Positions 8,617 to 18,034 of a stretch of 64,000 nt of DNA are shown here, piece after piece. The DNA comes from JAIEPX01 sp963725255 (GTDB taxonomy: Bacteria > Pseudomonadota > Gammaproteobacteria > JAIEPX01), in the NCBI GenBank assembly GCA_963725255.1, contig CAVRXV010000017.1:1-64000 (forward strand), given 5' to 3'. Under the pieces are notes generated by a model, which did not search any database, was not told the DNA's origin, and saw nothing but the letters and a program-made list of their open reading frames with translations. Numbering within the stretch: the stretch's first letter is position 1; each line of letters begins with the position of its first letter. The position numbers and the translations under genes were made by a program.

Positions 8617-8938
8617 ACGTTGTCTAGCCTGCGAAGGTGGGGTTAAACCTTTAACAGAGGCAGAAAAAAACGAACTGTTAAAACAAATTGATCCTTCTTG
8701 GATCGTTAACGATGATTATACTCAAATTTCAAAGGATTTTAAATTTAAAAACTACTATGAAACGATGGCATTCGTGAATGCTATCGCATGGATGGCCCAT
8801 CATGAAAATCATCATCCTGACTTAGTAGTGGGATATAATCATTGCCAAGTTAAATATTCTACGCATTCTATGAAAGATTTAACTGAAAACGATTTTATTT
8901 GCGCTGCAAAAGTTGATCAGATTCTTTTAGCACCATAA
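8597..8938 (+). CDS. phhB: Pterin-4a-carbinolamine dehydratase
   Basis: Recycles the oxidised pterin released by phenylalanine hydroxylase. I chose the ATG at 8597 (113 aa) because GAGGAG at 8582-8587 lies 9 nt upstream and the protein then begins MNGLLAKRCLACEGG, as usual for bacterial PhhB. The reading frame could extend to an ATG at 8570. The catalytic histidine cluster is present (AHHENHHPDL), followed by the conserved VKYSTHSMKDLTENDF pattern. The overlap with phhA shows a two-gene operon. It meets feoC tail to tail with no gap. Confidence 0.93.
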   Translation: MNGLLAKRCLACEGGVKPLTEAEKNELLKQIDPSWIVNDDYTQISKDFKFKNYYETMAFVNAIAWMAHHENHHPDLVVGYNHCQVKYSTHSMKDLTENDFICAAKVDQILLAP

Positions 8939-9235
8939 CTACTGACTAAGTGGTTTAGCACTGTTCGATATTTTTGGGCCCTGAATTATAACTTCATGCT
9001 GGGTTTTATCAGTGGTTACCCATTCGTACAATTCTGTGAAAAGAGGATCGCATCGGGTACATCGCGTACCGCATGCCGAAGTTTTTTGTAAGCATCGTAC
9101 TTTACCTTTCGCAATCCAGAGTTGAAGCATATCTCTTAATACATCGGAATCAGATTTAAATTCTTGCTTTAAATCCATCAAACTAACGATGCGTCGTTGT
9201 ATTAAATATTGTTTAACTTGCTGTAAAAGCATCAT
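8939..9235 (-). CDS. feoC: FeoC-like protein of the ferrous-iron uptake operon
   Basis: 98 aa; last gene of feoABC. The N-terminal half is a small winged-helix-like fold (QVKQYLIQRRIVSLMDLKQEF). A cysteine cluster follows (CLQKTSACGTRCTRCDP), comparable to the [4Fe-4S]-type cluster region of FeoC proteins, which modulate FeoB stability or activity. Its start overlaps the feoB stop by 4 nt (ATGA), indicating translational coupling. The C-terminal ~30 residues are longer than in E. coli FeoC and have no obvious motif. Confidence 0.85.
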   Translation of the reverse strand: MMLLQQVKQYLIQRRIVSLMDLKQEFKSDSDVLRDMLQLWIAKGKVRCLQKTSACGTRCTRCDPLFTELYEWVTTDKTQHEVIIQGPKISNSAKPLSQ

Positions 9236-11493
9236 GATAATGCTCCTACTTTTACATTAATTAATTCTGTTCGATTTAGAGCGAATCGTTTCATTAATAT
9301 AAGTACAAAAACAAAAATCAGAGTGATGCATCCTATCCAAGTTAATGAAGATGTAAAATGCTGAGTGATTGTTGCAAATTGATAAAATATCACGGCTGCT
9401 CCATAGGCAACGCCTGTTGTCCAAAACGCTGAAAATATAGCCCAACGTCTGTTTAATTCACGCACCATCGCTGCAGTCGCAGAAATACAGGGCACATATA
9501 ATAAAACAAATAATAAATAACTAAATGCGGCTATTGACCCACCAAAACGTGCATACATCACACCGTATATAGAGGATTGTGATTCTTGTATCGGAGCACT
9601 CGCTAATATTGGGTTCGTAAAACTTTGTGTAAGTTCACTGAGATTTTCAGGAACTGAAATTACTGCCGCTATCAATCCCTCAGTAACAGATTTTTTTTCT
9701 GTAATGATAGACCCTTCTTGAGAATACAGCGTGTTCAAAGTACCTACTACAACTTCTTTAGACAATACACCAGTTAATAATCCAACTGTTGCAGGCCAAT
9801 TGTCATCGGTAATTCCCATCGGGTGAAATATGGGGGTAATAGATTGTCCAATTGAAGCTAGTACAGTGTGATGAGCAGTTGGTGTTTTCGGCGAACTTAG
9901 TGAAAAGGAATTTAATGCACCTAAAATCATGCACACTGGAATGATGACCTTTCCTGCTCTAATTAAAAAATTCTTCAAATGATGCACTGTTGGACGCAGT
10001 AAAGATTTAAGAGAGGGCCAATGGTAAGAGGGCATTTCCATCACAAGCGGTTCAGACTTACCTTTCAACAAGGTTTTACGTAATGCCAAACCTGTTAAAA
10101 CCGCCATGAAAATGCCAATTAAATACAATGCAAATACAATATTTTGACCACCCACAGGAAAAAACGCCGCTGTAAATAACGCAAAAATTGCTAATCGCGC
10201 TCCGCAGGACATAAAAGGACTCATCATTATTGTGAGAATTCTATCTCTTTGATTATCGATTGTGCGTGACGCCATTATACCAGGCACATTACATCCAAAT
10301 CCTACGATCATTGGAACAAAGGATTTTCCAGGAAGACCCATAACGCGCATCAATCGATCGACAACAAAAGCGGCACGTGTCATATATCCAGTGCCTTCTA
10401 ATAAAGCCAAAAAGAAAAACATAGCACCAATCACTGGAATAAATGTCAACGTCGTATTAATACCTCGGCCAGCACCATTCGCTATGATTGCGATCACCCA
10501 CTCCGGTGTATTGATTAGATTTAATAACTGAGTAGCACCTGTCACGAAAATAGCTTCTGAAGATTTATCAAAAAAATCTTGGAAAGCACCACCTAAGTTT
10601 ATCGCGAATAAAAACATGAAATACATCGCTGCAAGAAATATTGGAATACCAAGAAATCGATGCAGAACCCACCGATCTAATCGACTATAAGGATGTGCTT
10701 TCTTCTCATCCTGTTTCGTAATTACCTGTTTTTCTATATCCGCAGCCCAACTAAAACGTGTACCCGCTATTAATATATCCACCTCTTCGCCGCTTTGCTG
10801 CTCTATTTTTTTTGCAGTTTCAGCAATTTGTTCTTGGTGATCTTTAAATATTAATAACTCTTGAGCATCTCCGCTCAGTAGTTGTAATGCTTGCCATCGT
10901 TTCTCAAGTCCAGGTAATTTTTCAAGTGATGCGACACCTTCTTCTATACTTTGAGGAAATGTAAGACCTGTTTGAATTTTTTCATTCAATGTTAAAACTT
11001 GAATAATCGCTTTTTTTAATTCAGTAATCCCCTGTTCTTTTACAGCGCATAGCGGAACTACAACACAACCTGTTAGATCAGCAAGTTTGTGAAAATCACA
11101 CTGATGCTTATTTTTTTTCAGGACATCCACTCTATTCACAGCTAAAATAACTGGCACTTCCATGGCAATTAATTGAGATGTCAAATAAAGATGCCGCTGC
11201 AAATTCATAATATCAATTACATTAATAACAACATCCACTCGCCCTCGGGCAATGACATCACACGCAATTTTTTCATCGATAGCACGATCAGCAGAAACTG
11301 CCGTTAAATTATAGATCCCGGGTAAATCGAGGACTTCAACTGGTGTTCCATTTTCACAAAATGCACCACTTTTTCGCTCTACTGTTACCCCTGGCCAATT
11401 GCCCACATGCGAACGACCGCCAGTAAGAGCATTAAATACAGTTGATTTTCCACAATTAGGATTCCCGATTAAGGCGACTGTGATAGGCCTCAT
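9232..11493 (-). CDS. feoB: Ferrous iron transporter FeoB
   Basis: 753-aa inner-membrane Fe(II) transporter with an N-terminal G domain. Visible motifs: G1 GNPNCGKST (residues 10-18), G3 DLPG (~56-59), G4 NRVD (~120). The GDI-like helical spacer (~165-250) is followed by the membrane part with two Gate motifs, including GCNVPGIMASR (~398-408) and VPCISATAAM (~665-674). Length and order match the family. The start overlaps feoA by 4 nt and the end overlaps feoC by 4 nt. Expression should follow the Fur-controlled promoter upstream of feoA. Confidence 0.97.
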   Translation of the reverse strand: MRPITVALIGNPNCGKSTVFNALTGGRSHVGNWPGVTVERKSGAFCENGTPVEVLDLPGIYNLTAVSADRAIDEKIACDVIARGRVDVVINVIDIMNLQRHLYLTSQLIAMEVPVILAVNRVDVLKKNKHQCDFHKLADLTGCVVVPLCAVKEQGITELKKAIIQVLTLNEKIQTGLTFPQSIEEGVASLEKLPGLEKRWQALQLLSGDAQELLIFKDHQEQIAETAKKIEQQSGEEVDILIAGTRFSWAADIEKQVITKQDEKKAHPYSRLDRWVLHRFLGIPIFLAAMYFMFLFAINLGGAFQDFFDKSSEAIFVTGATQLLNLINTPEWVIAIIANGAGRGINTTLTFIPVIGAMFFFLALLEGTGYMTRAAFVVDRLMRVMGLPGKSFVPMIVGFGCNVPGIMASRTIDNQRDRILTIMMSPFMSCGARLAIFALFTAAFFPVGGQNIVFALYLIGIFMAVLTGLALRKTLLKGKSEPLVMEMPSYHWPSLKSLLRPTVHHLKNFLIRAGKVIIPVCMILGALNSFSLSSPKTPTAHHTVLASIGQSITPIFHPMGITDDNWPATVGLLTGVLSKEVVVGTLNTLYSQEGSIITEKKSVTEGLIAAVISVPENLSELTQSFTNPILASAPIQESQSSIYGVMYARFGGSIAAFSYLLFVLLYVPCISATAAMVRELNRRWAIFSAFWTTGVAYGAAVIFYQFATITQHFTSSLTWIGCITLIFVFVLILMKRFALNRTELINVKVGALS

Positions 11494-11726
11494 GACGCAA
11501 TCTTCTCTAATTTAAGCACTGAAGCCTCAGCCTTACGTAAGCTCAGCACTGAACCTCGAATGACTACTTGAACAGGATCCCCAAGGGGAGCAATGCAGGT
11601 GAGTTTGATGACTGAGCCAGGAAGTAGCCCCATGGCTAGCAATTTTTGACGATAATGAGGGTCGCACTGACTAAAACCCGTGATTTTAGCCTCATCTCCA
11701 ACATGTAGGTCTCTAATAGTCAGCAT
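11490..11726 (-). CDS. feoA: FeoA, SH3-like accessory protein for FeoB
   Basis: 78-aa cytosolic protein with the FeoA SH3-fold pattern: GDEAKITGF, then RQKLLAMGLLPGSVIKL and GDPVQVVIRGSVLSLRKAEA. It is required for, or stimulates, FeoB function in other bacteria. It is the first gene of feoABC, placed about 30 nt downstream of a strong promoter adjoining a perfect Fur-like palindrome. Confidence 0.95.
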   Translation of the reverse strand: MLTIRDLHVGDEAKITGFSQCDPHYRQKLLAMGLLPGSVIKLTCIAPLGDPVQVVIRGSVLSLRKAEASVLKLEKIAS

Positions 11727-11755
11727 TGCGATTCCATAAAACTTCTATTGAAGAT

Positions 11756-11785
11756 ATTATCACCTATTCATGCCTCTAGTGTCAA
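11756..11785 (-). promoter_or_regulatory. feoABC promoter
   Basis: Read on the minus strand: consensus -35 TTGACA (11785-11780), an 18-nt spacer, and -10 GATAAT (11761-11756). Initiation would fall about 20 nt before the feoA start codon. The -35 box touches the edge of the Fur palindrome, placing the operator where bound repressor blocks RNA polymerase. Confidence 0.75.
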
Positions 11786-11813
11786 TGTTGTTGAGAATGA
11801 TTCTCAACAACAT
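11785..11813. promoter_or_regulatory. Fur box
   Basis: A perfect 29-bp palindrome centred at 11799. Its core TGAGAATGATTCTCA (11792-11806) matches the 7-1-7 Fur operator pattern TGATAATnATTATCA at 13 of 15 positions. It adjoins the feoA -35 box and lies 43 bp upstream of the -35 of the divergent 1360-aa gene, so feoABC is the clear target and the other gene only a possible one. Confidence 0.88.
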
Positions 11814-11848
11814 CAAGGACCACCTTACAGTGACAATGAGGCCAAAGA

Positions 11849-11878
11849 TTGGCTCAGTAGGCCCCTATCATCTATAAT
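11849..11878 (+). promoter_or_regulatory. Promoter of the CapA/ATP-grasp gene
   Basis: TTGGCT (11849-11854), an 18-nt spacer and a perfect TATAAT (11873-11878). Initiation near 11885 gives a leader of about 24 nt before the ATG at 11909, which has AAAGGA 9 nt upstream. Confidence 0.6.
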
Positions 11879-11908
11879 TCGGCATTGACAGATAAAGGAT
11901 TAGCAAAC

Positions 11909-14900
11909 ATGACTCTCGTAAAGGATTACCCAGTCGCCCAGGATGAGGCTGCAGTATCAGAAGCTCAGCGAAAAATTAAATTAACCGCTCCAAAAGGCAA
12001 AACATCTCTTGAAATACTCTTTGTAGGAGACACCAGTTTTGGGGAAAATTATCAACAACGACTTGAAGAAACTGGCAAAGAAAATATACTAAAATCTCAA
12101 GGCTACGATTATCCCCTCACAAAAATGAAATCGATACTCACTAGCGCAGATGTAGTTGTTGCCAATTTAGAAACACCCATTACGAATATTAAAACATCAC
12201 CTTATGTCAATAATAAATCTTATATACATTGGAGTGATATTGAAAAAGCGCCTGCTCATCTTCTTCAACATAATATTCATGTGGTTAGTCTTGCGAATAA
12301 TCACACCTTTGATTACGGAAACGACGGTTTTTTACAAACCTTGGATATTTTAGAAAAAGAAAAGCTTCATTATTTTGGCGGAGGTAGAAATCAACAGGAA
12401 GCCAGTGAACCCTTTATGATTGACATGGATATTGCGGGACAAAGTTTTTCTTGCGCACTTATTGGTGCATTTCAAGAATCACCGAGCTTTCGTAAAGATT
12501 ATCAAGCCTACGCCGAGGGAAATAAGGGAGGTGTCAATGCCTTAAACCTTGATTCGCTGATAAAAAGCATTCGAGCAATCAAAGCTTTTAATCCCGATTG
12601 TTTTGTAATTGTATTTCCACACTGGGGATATAATTACGAATGGAAATCACCTACACAAATTAAAGAAGCAAGAATTCTCATCGAAAATGGTGCAGATTTA
12701 ATTCTGGGGCACGGCGCGCACATGTTCCAAGAAATCGAAAATCATGGTAATCAATGGGTTGTCTATAGCATTGGTAACTTTATGTTTAACTCACCAGGGC
12801 GATATGCCCATTATAATGCGCCACCTTACGGCCTCATTGCTAAATTAATTGTTCGATCTGAAAATAATGAAATTACTCTTTCATGCAAACTATACCCTAT
12901 CATCACTGATAATAAACAAACTCATTATCAACCTTCATTTGTAACTGAATTGCAATTTAATGAAATTTGTCAACTTCTGTCAGAGAAAAATACCTCACAA
13001 AATACATATTTACATAGTTTGCCTAGAAATAAAGATGAACATGGATTTTACCTGGAATTACCGATTAATACAAAACGAACGCTAGCCCCTGTTTCTAATA
13101 ATAAGATTATTGGTTATATCTGTAATACTCGTAATGGAATTACTCCAGGAATGAAAGCTAAAAAATGGATGTTCAGAGGTGTTTCAATGAGCAAAGCTTT
13201 AAAAGAAAAAGGCTTTGACCTTTTTATTTATGCGTTTAACCACGTTGACCCAGAAACAGGAACCGTTCCGGGGTATATACTCGAGAATAATCAGTTTGTT
13301 CAAAAAACACTGCCTGTACCTAAAGTAAATTACGATTGGTTTTTGGGCCCCAAAATTCATATTCACCAAAATCCTTTAAATTATAATCAATTTTGCGACT
13401 GGGCAGAAAAAAATGATCGTGAAGTTTACCCTAATCAGGCCTACATGAATTTGGCTAAAGATAAATTATTATCGTATAAAACACTCGCTGAATTCGATCC
13501 CGATCTCGGTATTTACACTGAACTTTATAATGGTAGATCCGGACAACTCGAGCGTTTTCTTCAAAAGCATTCAACGATTTTTTTAAAGCCTCAATTTGGA
13601 AATAGCGGAATCGGTATTATCGTTATTAAAAGATCAAACCATGGTTACTCTCTCAAACATTATAATCTAGACCAAAAAAAGAATTTAAATTTTGATTCTT
13701 TATCTAACGCTCATGAAAAAGCTAAAATTATTATTAACAATGAACCCTACATTATACAAGGGGGTATAATTACCCAAAGAATCGATGCATCAACCTTTGA
13801 TATTCGTCTTGTTGTCATTGGAAAAAAACCAGATTGGAAGATTATCACTGAAGTTCGTTTGGGCGCTAAAGAAAGTGATTTATCCAATGTCTCTCAAGGA
13901 GGCACTTGCATTGAATTAGACAAACTCTTAAACATTCTCAGTGAAAAACTCAATCCTACCGATTTTAAGAAACGATTATTCGATACTATTTTGAGACTGA
14001 CATCTTTTCTCGATGCTTTCTATCCCAATAAAGTTCTTGAAATGGCTTATGATATCATCTTAGATACCGAGCAAAAAATTCACATCACAGAAATCAATTG
14101 CAAGCCAGGTTCTCCAATGATCTTCATTCAATTCAATAATATGCTCGATCTCAATCCCGAAGAACAATCTTTATATTCTAATCACATAGAGCCACATGGA
14201 CAAAAATTAGCACAAGCCCTATTAGAAAGATGGGAAGATGCTCAATCTTATCAGCCTTCAATTTGGTTTGATTCTCCCTTCTCCGATCTAACAATCAATG
14301 AAGATGATAAAAATCAATTGATGCAAGAAATTTATCAGGCTCTACGTGAGCGTAGACCTATCAACAAAAATAATTTATCCAATAACATCATTATCGATAA
14401 TTCTCCCCGAATAGTTTTTCTTTCACTATCAAATGGATTCACAAAAGCTCAAGTTGCATTGGGGAGAGGATTAGGGTTAGTGAGTGCGCTCGAACAGGCA
14501 ATGAACAGACTCCCGGCACTTTTCAAAGAATATTACGAACCAATTTGGATTAAGCTAGACATAGTCACTGAATCTAGCGTTCATCATCAGTTAGATATCA
14601 AAAAACCTCTTGATTTTGAACGATCACTGTGTGGTATTGCCTTTACTAAAGACATCGATATGGCATTTTTGCCTGAACAATTAACAACGTATACTTTAGT
14701 CACGAGTGGGAGCCTTCTCCATAAACGTAATATTTCACGCTATATCTCCTCTAATCCTTATTTGACTGATCGTTTTCAAAAATTAACTGATCTTGAAAAT
14801 ATCACGTTATATGAATTTAAATCTGAAAGTTTATTTTTTGATGGCAAGACTATAACACCCTTGTATAGAGGACATCGTAAAACAAGTTCGCTATCCAAAG

Positions 14901-15991
14901 AAAATATTTTAAATGCGGTTGATTTAGCGGCTGATTATCTCATCCGATCGATTGATCTAAATGGACGATTTTCCTACAGCTACCTCCCTAAAACAGACGA
15001 AGATGATAAAAAATATAATATTTTACGCCACGGGGGAACGCTATACAGTATGCTTGAAGTGTATGAACTCAGACGTGACGATGCTCTACTTGCAGCCATT
15101 CAACGTGGACTTCGTTTTTTGATTAATCAAATGAAAGAAACCACTGTAAATGGCGAAAACACCTTAGTGGTTGTAGAAAATAATGATGTCAAATTAGGTG
15201 GAAATGGCCTAGCTGCTCTCGCTTTAGCAAAATATATTCATCTTACTCAAGAAAATCATTACTTACCGATTTTGCAAATGCTTGGAGCATGGATTGTGAA
15301 TACTCAAGATCATCAAGGGAAGTTTACCATTCACAAACAAACTTATAATGGTGCCCTTGATCCTGATTTTGCTTCAGAATATTATCCCGGCGAAGCTCTT
15401 TTTGCTTTGTCACGCTTATACCAGATCGATCCGAATCCACGTTGGCTCAAAGCTGCCGTTGACGGCGCATTATTTTTAATTAACATCAGAGATAAAGATT
15501 TACCGGATGAAAAATTAAATCATGATCATTGGTTACTCTATGCGCTTAACGAAATTCATCGACTGGAAGCTCATGCTGAAATTCTTACTCATGCAAAAAA
15601 AATCACAGGCATAATACTTAAACATCAGCGCACTCAGTCACCCTATCTTGATTGGATCGGTAGCTATTATAATCCACCTCGATCAACGCCTGGAGCTACT
15701 CGTATGGAAGGACTTTGTGCAAGTTATCAACTCACCAAAGATTTTGGAACGGCAGAAGAAGCTCGCACAATTTTTAATGCCATCCAATCCGGCATTCAAT
15801 TCCAACTACAAACTCAATTTTATCCTGAGTCTGCACTTTATTTACCAAATCCACAAAGAGCTATGGGTGGATTTCATAGCAGTCTCACCGATTTTGAAAT
15901 TCGAATCGATTATGTGCAACATAATATTTCAGCCTTACTTGGTTTTCACAAGATACTACTCTCATTTTTTCTTGATTGTGTGCACTCTTGA
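11909..15991 (+). CDS. Multidomain protein: CapA-like metallophosphatase + ATP-grasp ligase + helical-toroid-like C-terminus
   Basis: I prefer the ATG at 11909 (1360 aa) over an in-frame TTG at 11885, which would sit on the predicted transcription start. Residues ~35-325 match the CapA/PGA-synthesis metallophosphatase fold: FVGDTSFGENY, VANLETPITN, SLANNHTFDYGNDG, FPHWGYNYEW, LGHGAHMFQEIE, YSIGNFMFN. Residues ~400-745 resemble YheC/YheD-type ATP-grasp ligases: IGYICNTRNGITPGMKAKKW, ATP-binding FLKPQFGNSGIGIIVI, FDIRLVVIG, and metal-binding EINCKPGSP. Residues ~825-980 are unassigned. Residues ~985-1355 are repeated helical hairpins (LRHGGTLYSMLEVYEL, GGNGLAALALAKY, YYPGEALFALSRLY) like an alpha/alpha toroid. 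No signal peptide or membrane helix is seen. Likely chemistry is ATP-dependent amide or peptide bond formation on an unknown substrate. It is divergent from feoABC, and its last 30 nt overlap the convergent gene downstream. Confidence 0.8.
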   Translation: MTLVKDYPVAQDEAAVSEAQRKIKLTAPKGKTSLEILFVGDTSFGENYQQRLEETGKENILKSQGYDYPLTKMKSILTSADVVVANLETPITNIKTSPYVNNKSYIHWSDIEKAPAHLLQHNIHVVSLANNHTFDYGNDGFLQTLDILEKEKLHYFGGGRNQQEASEPFMIDMDIAGQSFSCALIGAFQESPSFRKDYQAYAEGNKGGVNALNLDSLIKSIRAIKAFNPDCFVIVFPHWGYNYEWKSPTQIKEARILIENGADLILGHGAHMFQEIENHGNQWVVYSIGNFMFNSPGRYAHYNAPPYGLIAKLIVRSENNEITLSCKLYPIITDNKQTHYQPSFVTELQFNEICQLLSEKNTSQNTYLHSLPRNKDEHGFYLELPINTKRTLAPVSNNKIIGYICNTRNGITPGMKAKKWMFRGVSMSKALKEKGFDLFIYAFNHVDPETGTVPGYILENNQFVQKTLPVPKVNYDWFLGPKIHIHQNPLNYNQFCDWAEKNDREVYPNQAYMNLAKDKLLSYKTLAEFDPDLGIYTELYNGRSGQLERFLQKHSTIFLKPQFGNSGIGIIVIKRSNHGYSLKHYNLDQKKNLNFDSLSNAHEKAKIIINNEPYIIQGGIITQRIDASTFDIRLVVIGKKPDWKIITEVRLGAKESDLSNVSQGGTCIELDKLLNILSEKLNPTDFKKRLFDTILRLTSFLDAFYPNKVLEMAYDIILDTEQKIHITEINCKPGSPMIFIQFNNMLDLNPEEQSLYSNHIEPHGQKLAQALLERWEDAQSYQPSIWFDSPFSDLTINEDDKNQLMQEIYQALRERRPINKNNLSNNIIIDNSPRIVFLSLSNGFTKAQVALGRGLGLVSALEQAMNRLPALFKEYYEPIWIKLDIVTESSVHHQLDIKKPLDFERSLCGIAFTKDIDMAFLPEQLTTYTLVTSGSLLHKRNISRYISSNPYLTDRFQKLTDLENITLYEFKSESLFFDGKTITPLYRGHRKTSSLSKENILNAVDLAADYLIRSIDLNGRFSYSYLPKTDEDDKKYNILRHGGTLYSMLEVYELRRDDALLAAIQRGLRFLINQMKETTVNGENTLVVVENNDVKLGGNGLAALALAKYIHLTQENHYLPILQMLGAWIVNTQDHQGKFTIHKQTYNGALDPDFASEYYPGEALFALSRLYQIDPNPRWLKAAVDGALFLINIRDKDLPDEKLNHDHWLLYALNEIHRLEAHAEILTHAKKITGIILKHQRTQSPYLDWIGSYYNPPRSTPGATRMEGLCASYQLTKDFGTAEEARTIFNAIQSGIQFQLQTQFYPESALYLPNPQRAMGGFHSSLTDFEIRIDYVQHNISALLGFHKILLSFFLDCVHS

Positions 15992-18034
15992 GCCAGATCT
16001 TGGCATTGGGTCTTTTGATGTCTTATCGTGATCCTTATAAAAAAATTTTCTCTTAGGCTCTTTGTTAACATTTTTTGGAGTGTCTTTTTCAACAGGTACC
16101 ATCATGCGATTGATCGCATAGTACATTATTCCGATGAGTAGTAAATAGAAATAGATCCAACGGAAAAGTAGGGAACCATAATTGTTGTCACTGTCCATAG
16201 GCTTTTTTTGCAAAGTCTTGCGATCAATAGTTTCGAGGGTCTTAGTAACCTGCTCTAGCCTAGCTTCTAAGATCACCATATCATGAAAATATTCACCCAC
16301 TTTCATTTTAGCTTTTTGCAAAGCCATTTGCTTACGAGCAACACGAATAAGAATTTCCAGAAGTATGTGATTTTGTTCTATCTCGGAGACAATCGCCTGA
16401 TAACCCTTCGAGTCTAATGACTCATTTTCTGTCAGAGACTGCGCAAGTACTGTTAATAAGTTCTCCGTCGACATAATGATATTAGAATAGGCCATAAATG
16501 ATTCTTCGCTCTGACAAAGAGCCTGAGCAAAATAAGCTTGGGCTCTTCTGAGATACGATAGATCAACTCTAGATTCAGCTGATGACATGTAAACTCCCAA
16601 GAATGCAGATGCCATTGGGTTTTTATGATAAGCAGCAAAACACACAGCTTCATGTTGTAGCTGTGTTAAATAGATAAAAGGTAAATTGGGTGCATTGTCG
16701 AAGTCAGGATAGCCATCGATATGCTTTTCGATAGACGCGTGAGTATCGAGAATAATTCCCGAAATTTCAGGGGGAAATATATAGTCAGTTTCTTTCAATT
16801 TTGAGAGGCTTTCACCTAAATAGCTCGCCGCGGCAACATCCCCCGAACGAAATGCTAATAATGCCCAAACCGTTGCATAGGAGATCTGTGTTTCCATTCC
16901 ATTCTTGTAAGAACGAATATCTCCATATCGCATTGATACAGTGAGGAAGCAATCATTGTTCCCCGCTAAAAATTCTGCATAGAGTTTATCTATTTCAGGA
17001 GAATTTTGGCTGTGTTGCCTCAACTGGCTCCAAAGAGTAACAATGTTTGGATCACTACCATCGCGTGGTACAGGATACCAGGCTAAATTACTCCTAGAAC
17101 GATAATTATTAGTGGGTGAAAATCCATGTGTGATAATTGCTTTAGCCAGTGAATTTATCGGCAGTGATTCAACTGTATTTAAATCAAATTTGACATAGTT
17201 TTTTATCACTTCATTACAAACTGCACGAAGAAATTCTGGATGACGAGGGTCATATTGTGACTTTTTAAAAACCGAACGTACTTTTTTGGGTTTTATTACA
17301 GCATTAGCTTCAACAGGAATCTCATGATTATCATGAGATTTTTCTAATTGACGTTGGGCACCTAAAATAGCAAGCTGATTTGGTAAAGTATTTTCGTCGA
17401 TATTAGTGGGTGGAGGCAGAGCACTTTCCGCAGGGAAATAAAGATTAGTTTCTTGTTCATCAAATGACCTATCTACTTCAGCATCTTCTTGAAGATTGTC
17501 AGCTGAAACCACTGCAAATTGATTGGCCACAATTGCCACAGCGCCAAGGCTACCGATAAGTGAACCAAGAGTAGAAGATGATCGTGATTCACTTTTTTCT
17601 AATTGGACTTCTGCCTCAGAATATTCGATTGGCTTAGGAGTATTTTTTATCTTCTTTGAGGGCAAAGTAAACAAATGATACCATTGAGAATACTTCTCAC
17701 AAAAATCAATAATTATCTCTTCCATTGCCTCAAAAAGTTTTTGATAATACGAAGATTTCGAACCAAATAACCCATTCACAATTGTTTTTTTCAGATCTAA
17801 AAGAGTATCAGCATAAAAAAGTGGTGAAATTAAACAGCAGAAAACAGATTCTTGTAGCCTAATAATTCTGCTAAAACAATCAGCCGGAGGCTTACCTTGC
17901 TTAATCGCTTGTAAACAGTTCTCAACAGCTTCGGTCAACATGGCTAACCAAAACTCTTCCGTCTTAAACTGTGCATAAAATTGCTGCTGCGTCAAAATAC
18001 CTGGTGGGCTTTGATCAATAGTTTTTTGTTTCAA
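15962..18034 (-). CDS. Hypothetical membrane-anchored protein, 690 aa
   Basis: Starts at TTG (18034) with AGGTG 6-8 nt upstream and an in-frame stop just before it, so no longer start is possible. No family is recognised. The N-terminal ~135 residues are helical. A small hydrophobic Gly/Ala stretch lies at ~156-176 (SLIGSLGAVAIVANQ), then an acidic linker. The middle (~400-560) has alpha-solenoid-like helices (AAYHKNPMASAFLGVYMSS; AQAYFAQALCQ) resembling Sel1/TPR repeats. One clear membrane helix is near residues 632-652 (FRWIYFYLLLIGIMYYAI), followed by a basic Lys-rich tail. This suggests a C-terminally tail-anchored protein. Its 3' end overlaps the CapA/ATP-grasp gene by 30 nt, tail to tail. 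Confidence 0.7.
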   Translation of the reverse strand: MKQKTIDQSPPGILTQQQFYAQFKTEEFWLAMLTEAVENCLQAIKQGKPPADCFSRIIRLQESVFCCLISPLFYADTLLDLKKTIVNGLFGSKSSYYQKLFEAMEEIIIDFCEKYSQWYHLFTLPSKKIKNTPKPIEYSEAEVQLEKSESRSSSTLGSLIGSLGAVAIVANQFAVVSADNLQEDAEVDRSFDEQETNLYFPAESALPPPTNIDENTLPNQLAILGAQRQLEKSHDNHEIPVEANAVIKPKKVRSVFKKSQYDPRHPEFLRAVCNEVIKNYVKFDLNTVESLPINSLAKAIITHGFSPTNNYRSRSNLAWYPVPRDGSDPNIVTLWSQLRQHSQNSPEIDKLYAEFLAGNNDCFLTVSMRYGDIRSYKNGMETQISYATVWALLAFRSGDVAAASYLGESLSKLKETDYIFPPEISGIILDTHASIEKHIDGYPDFDNAPNLPFIYLTQLQHEAVCFAAYHKNPMASAFLGVYMSSAESRVDLSYLRRAQAYFAQALCQSEESFMAYSNIIMSTENLLTVLAQSLTENESLDSKGYQAIVSEIEQNHILLEILIRVARKQMALQKAKMKVGEYFHDMVILEARLEQVTKTLETIDRKTLQKKPMDSDNNYGSLLFRWIYFYLLLIGIMYYAINRMMVPVEKDTPKNVNKEPKRKFFYKDHDKTSKDPMPRSGSRVHTIKKK

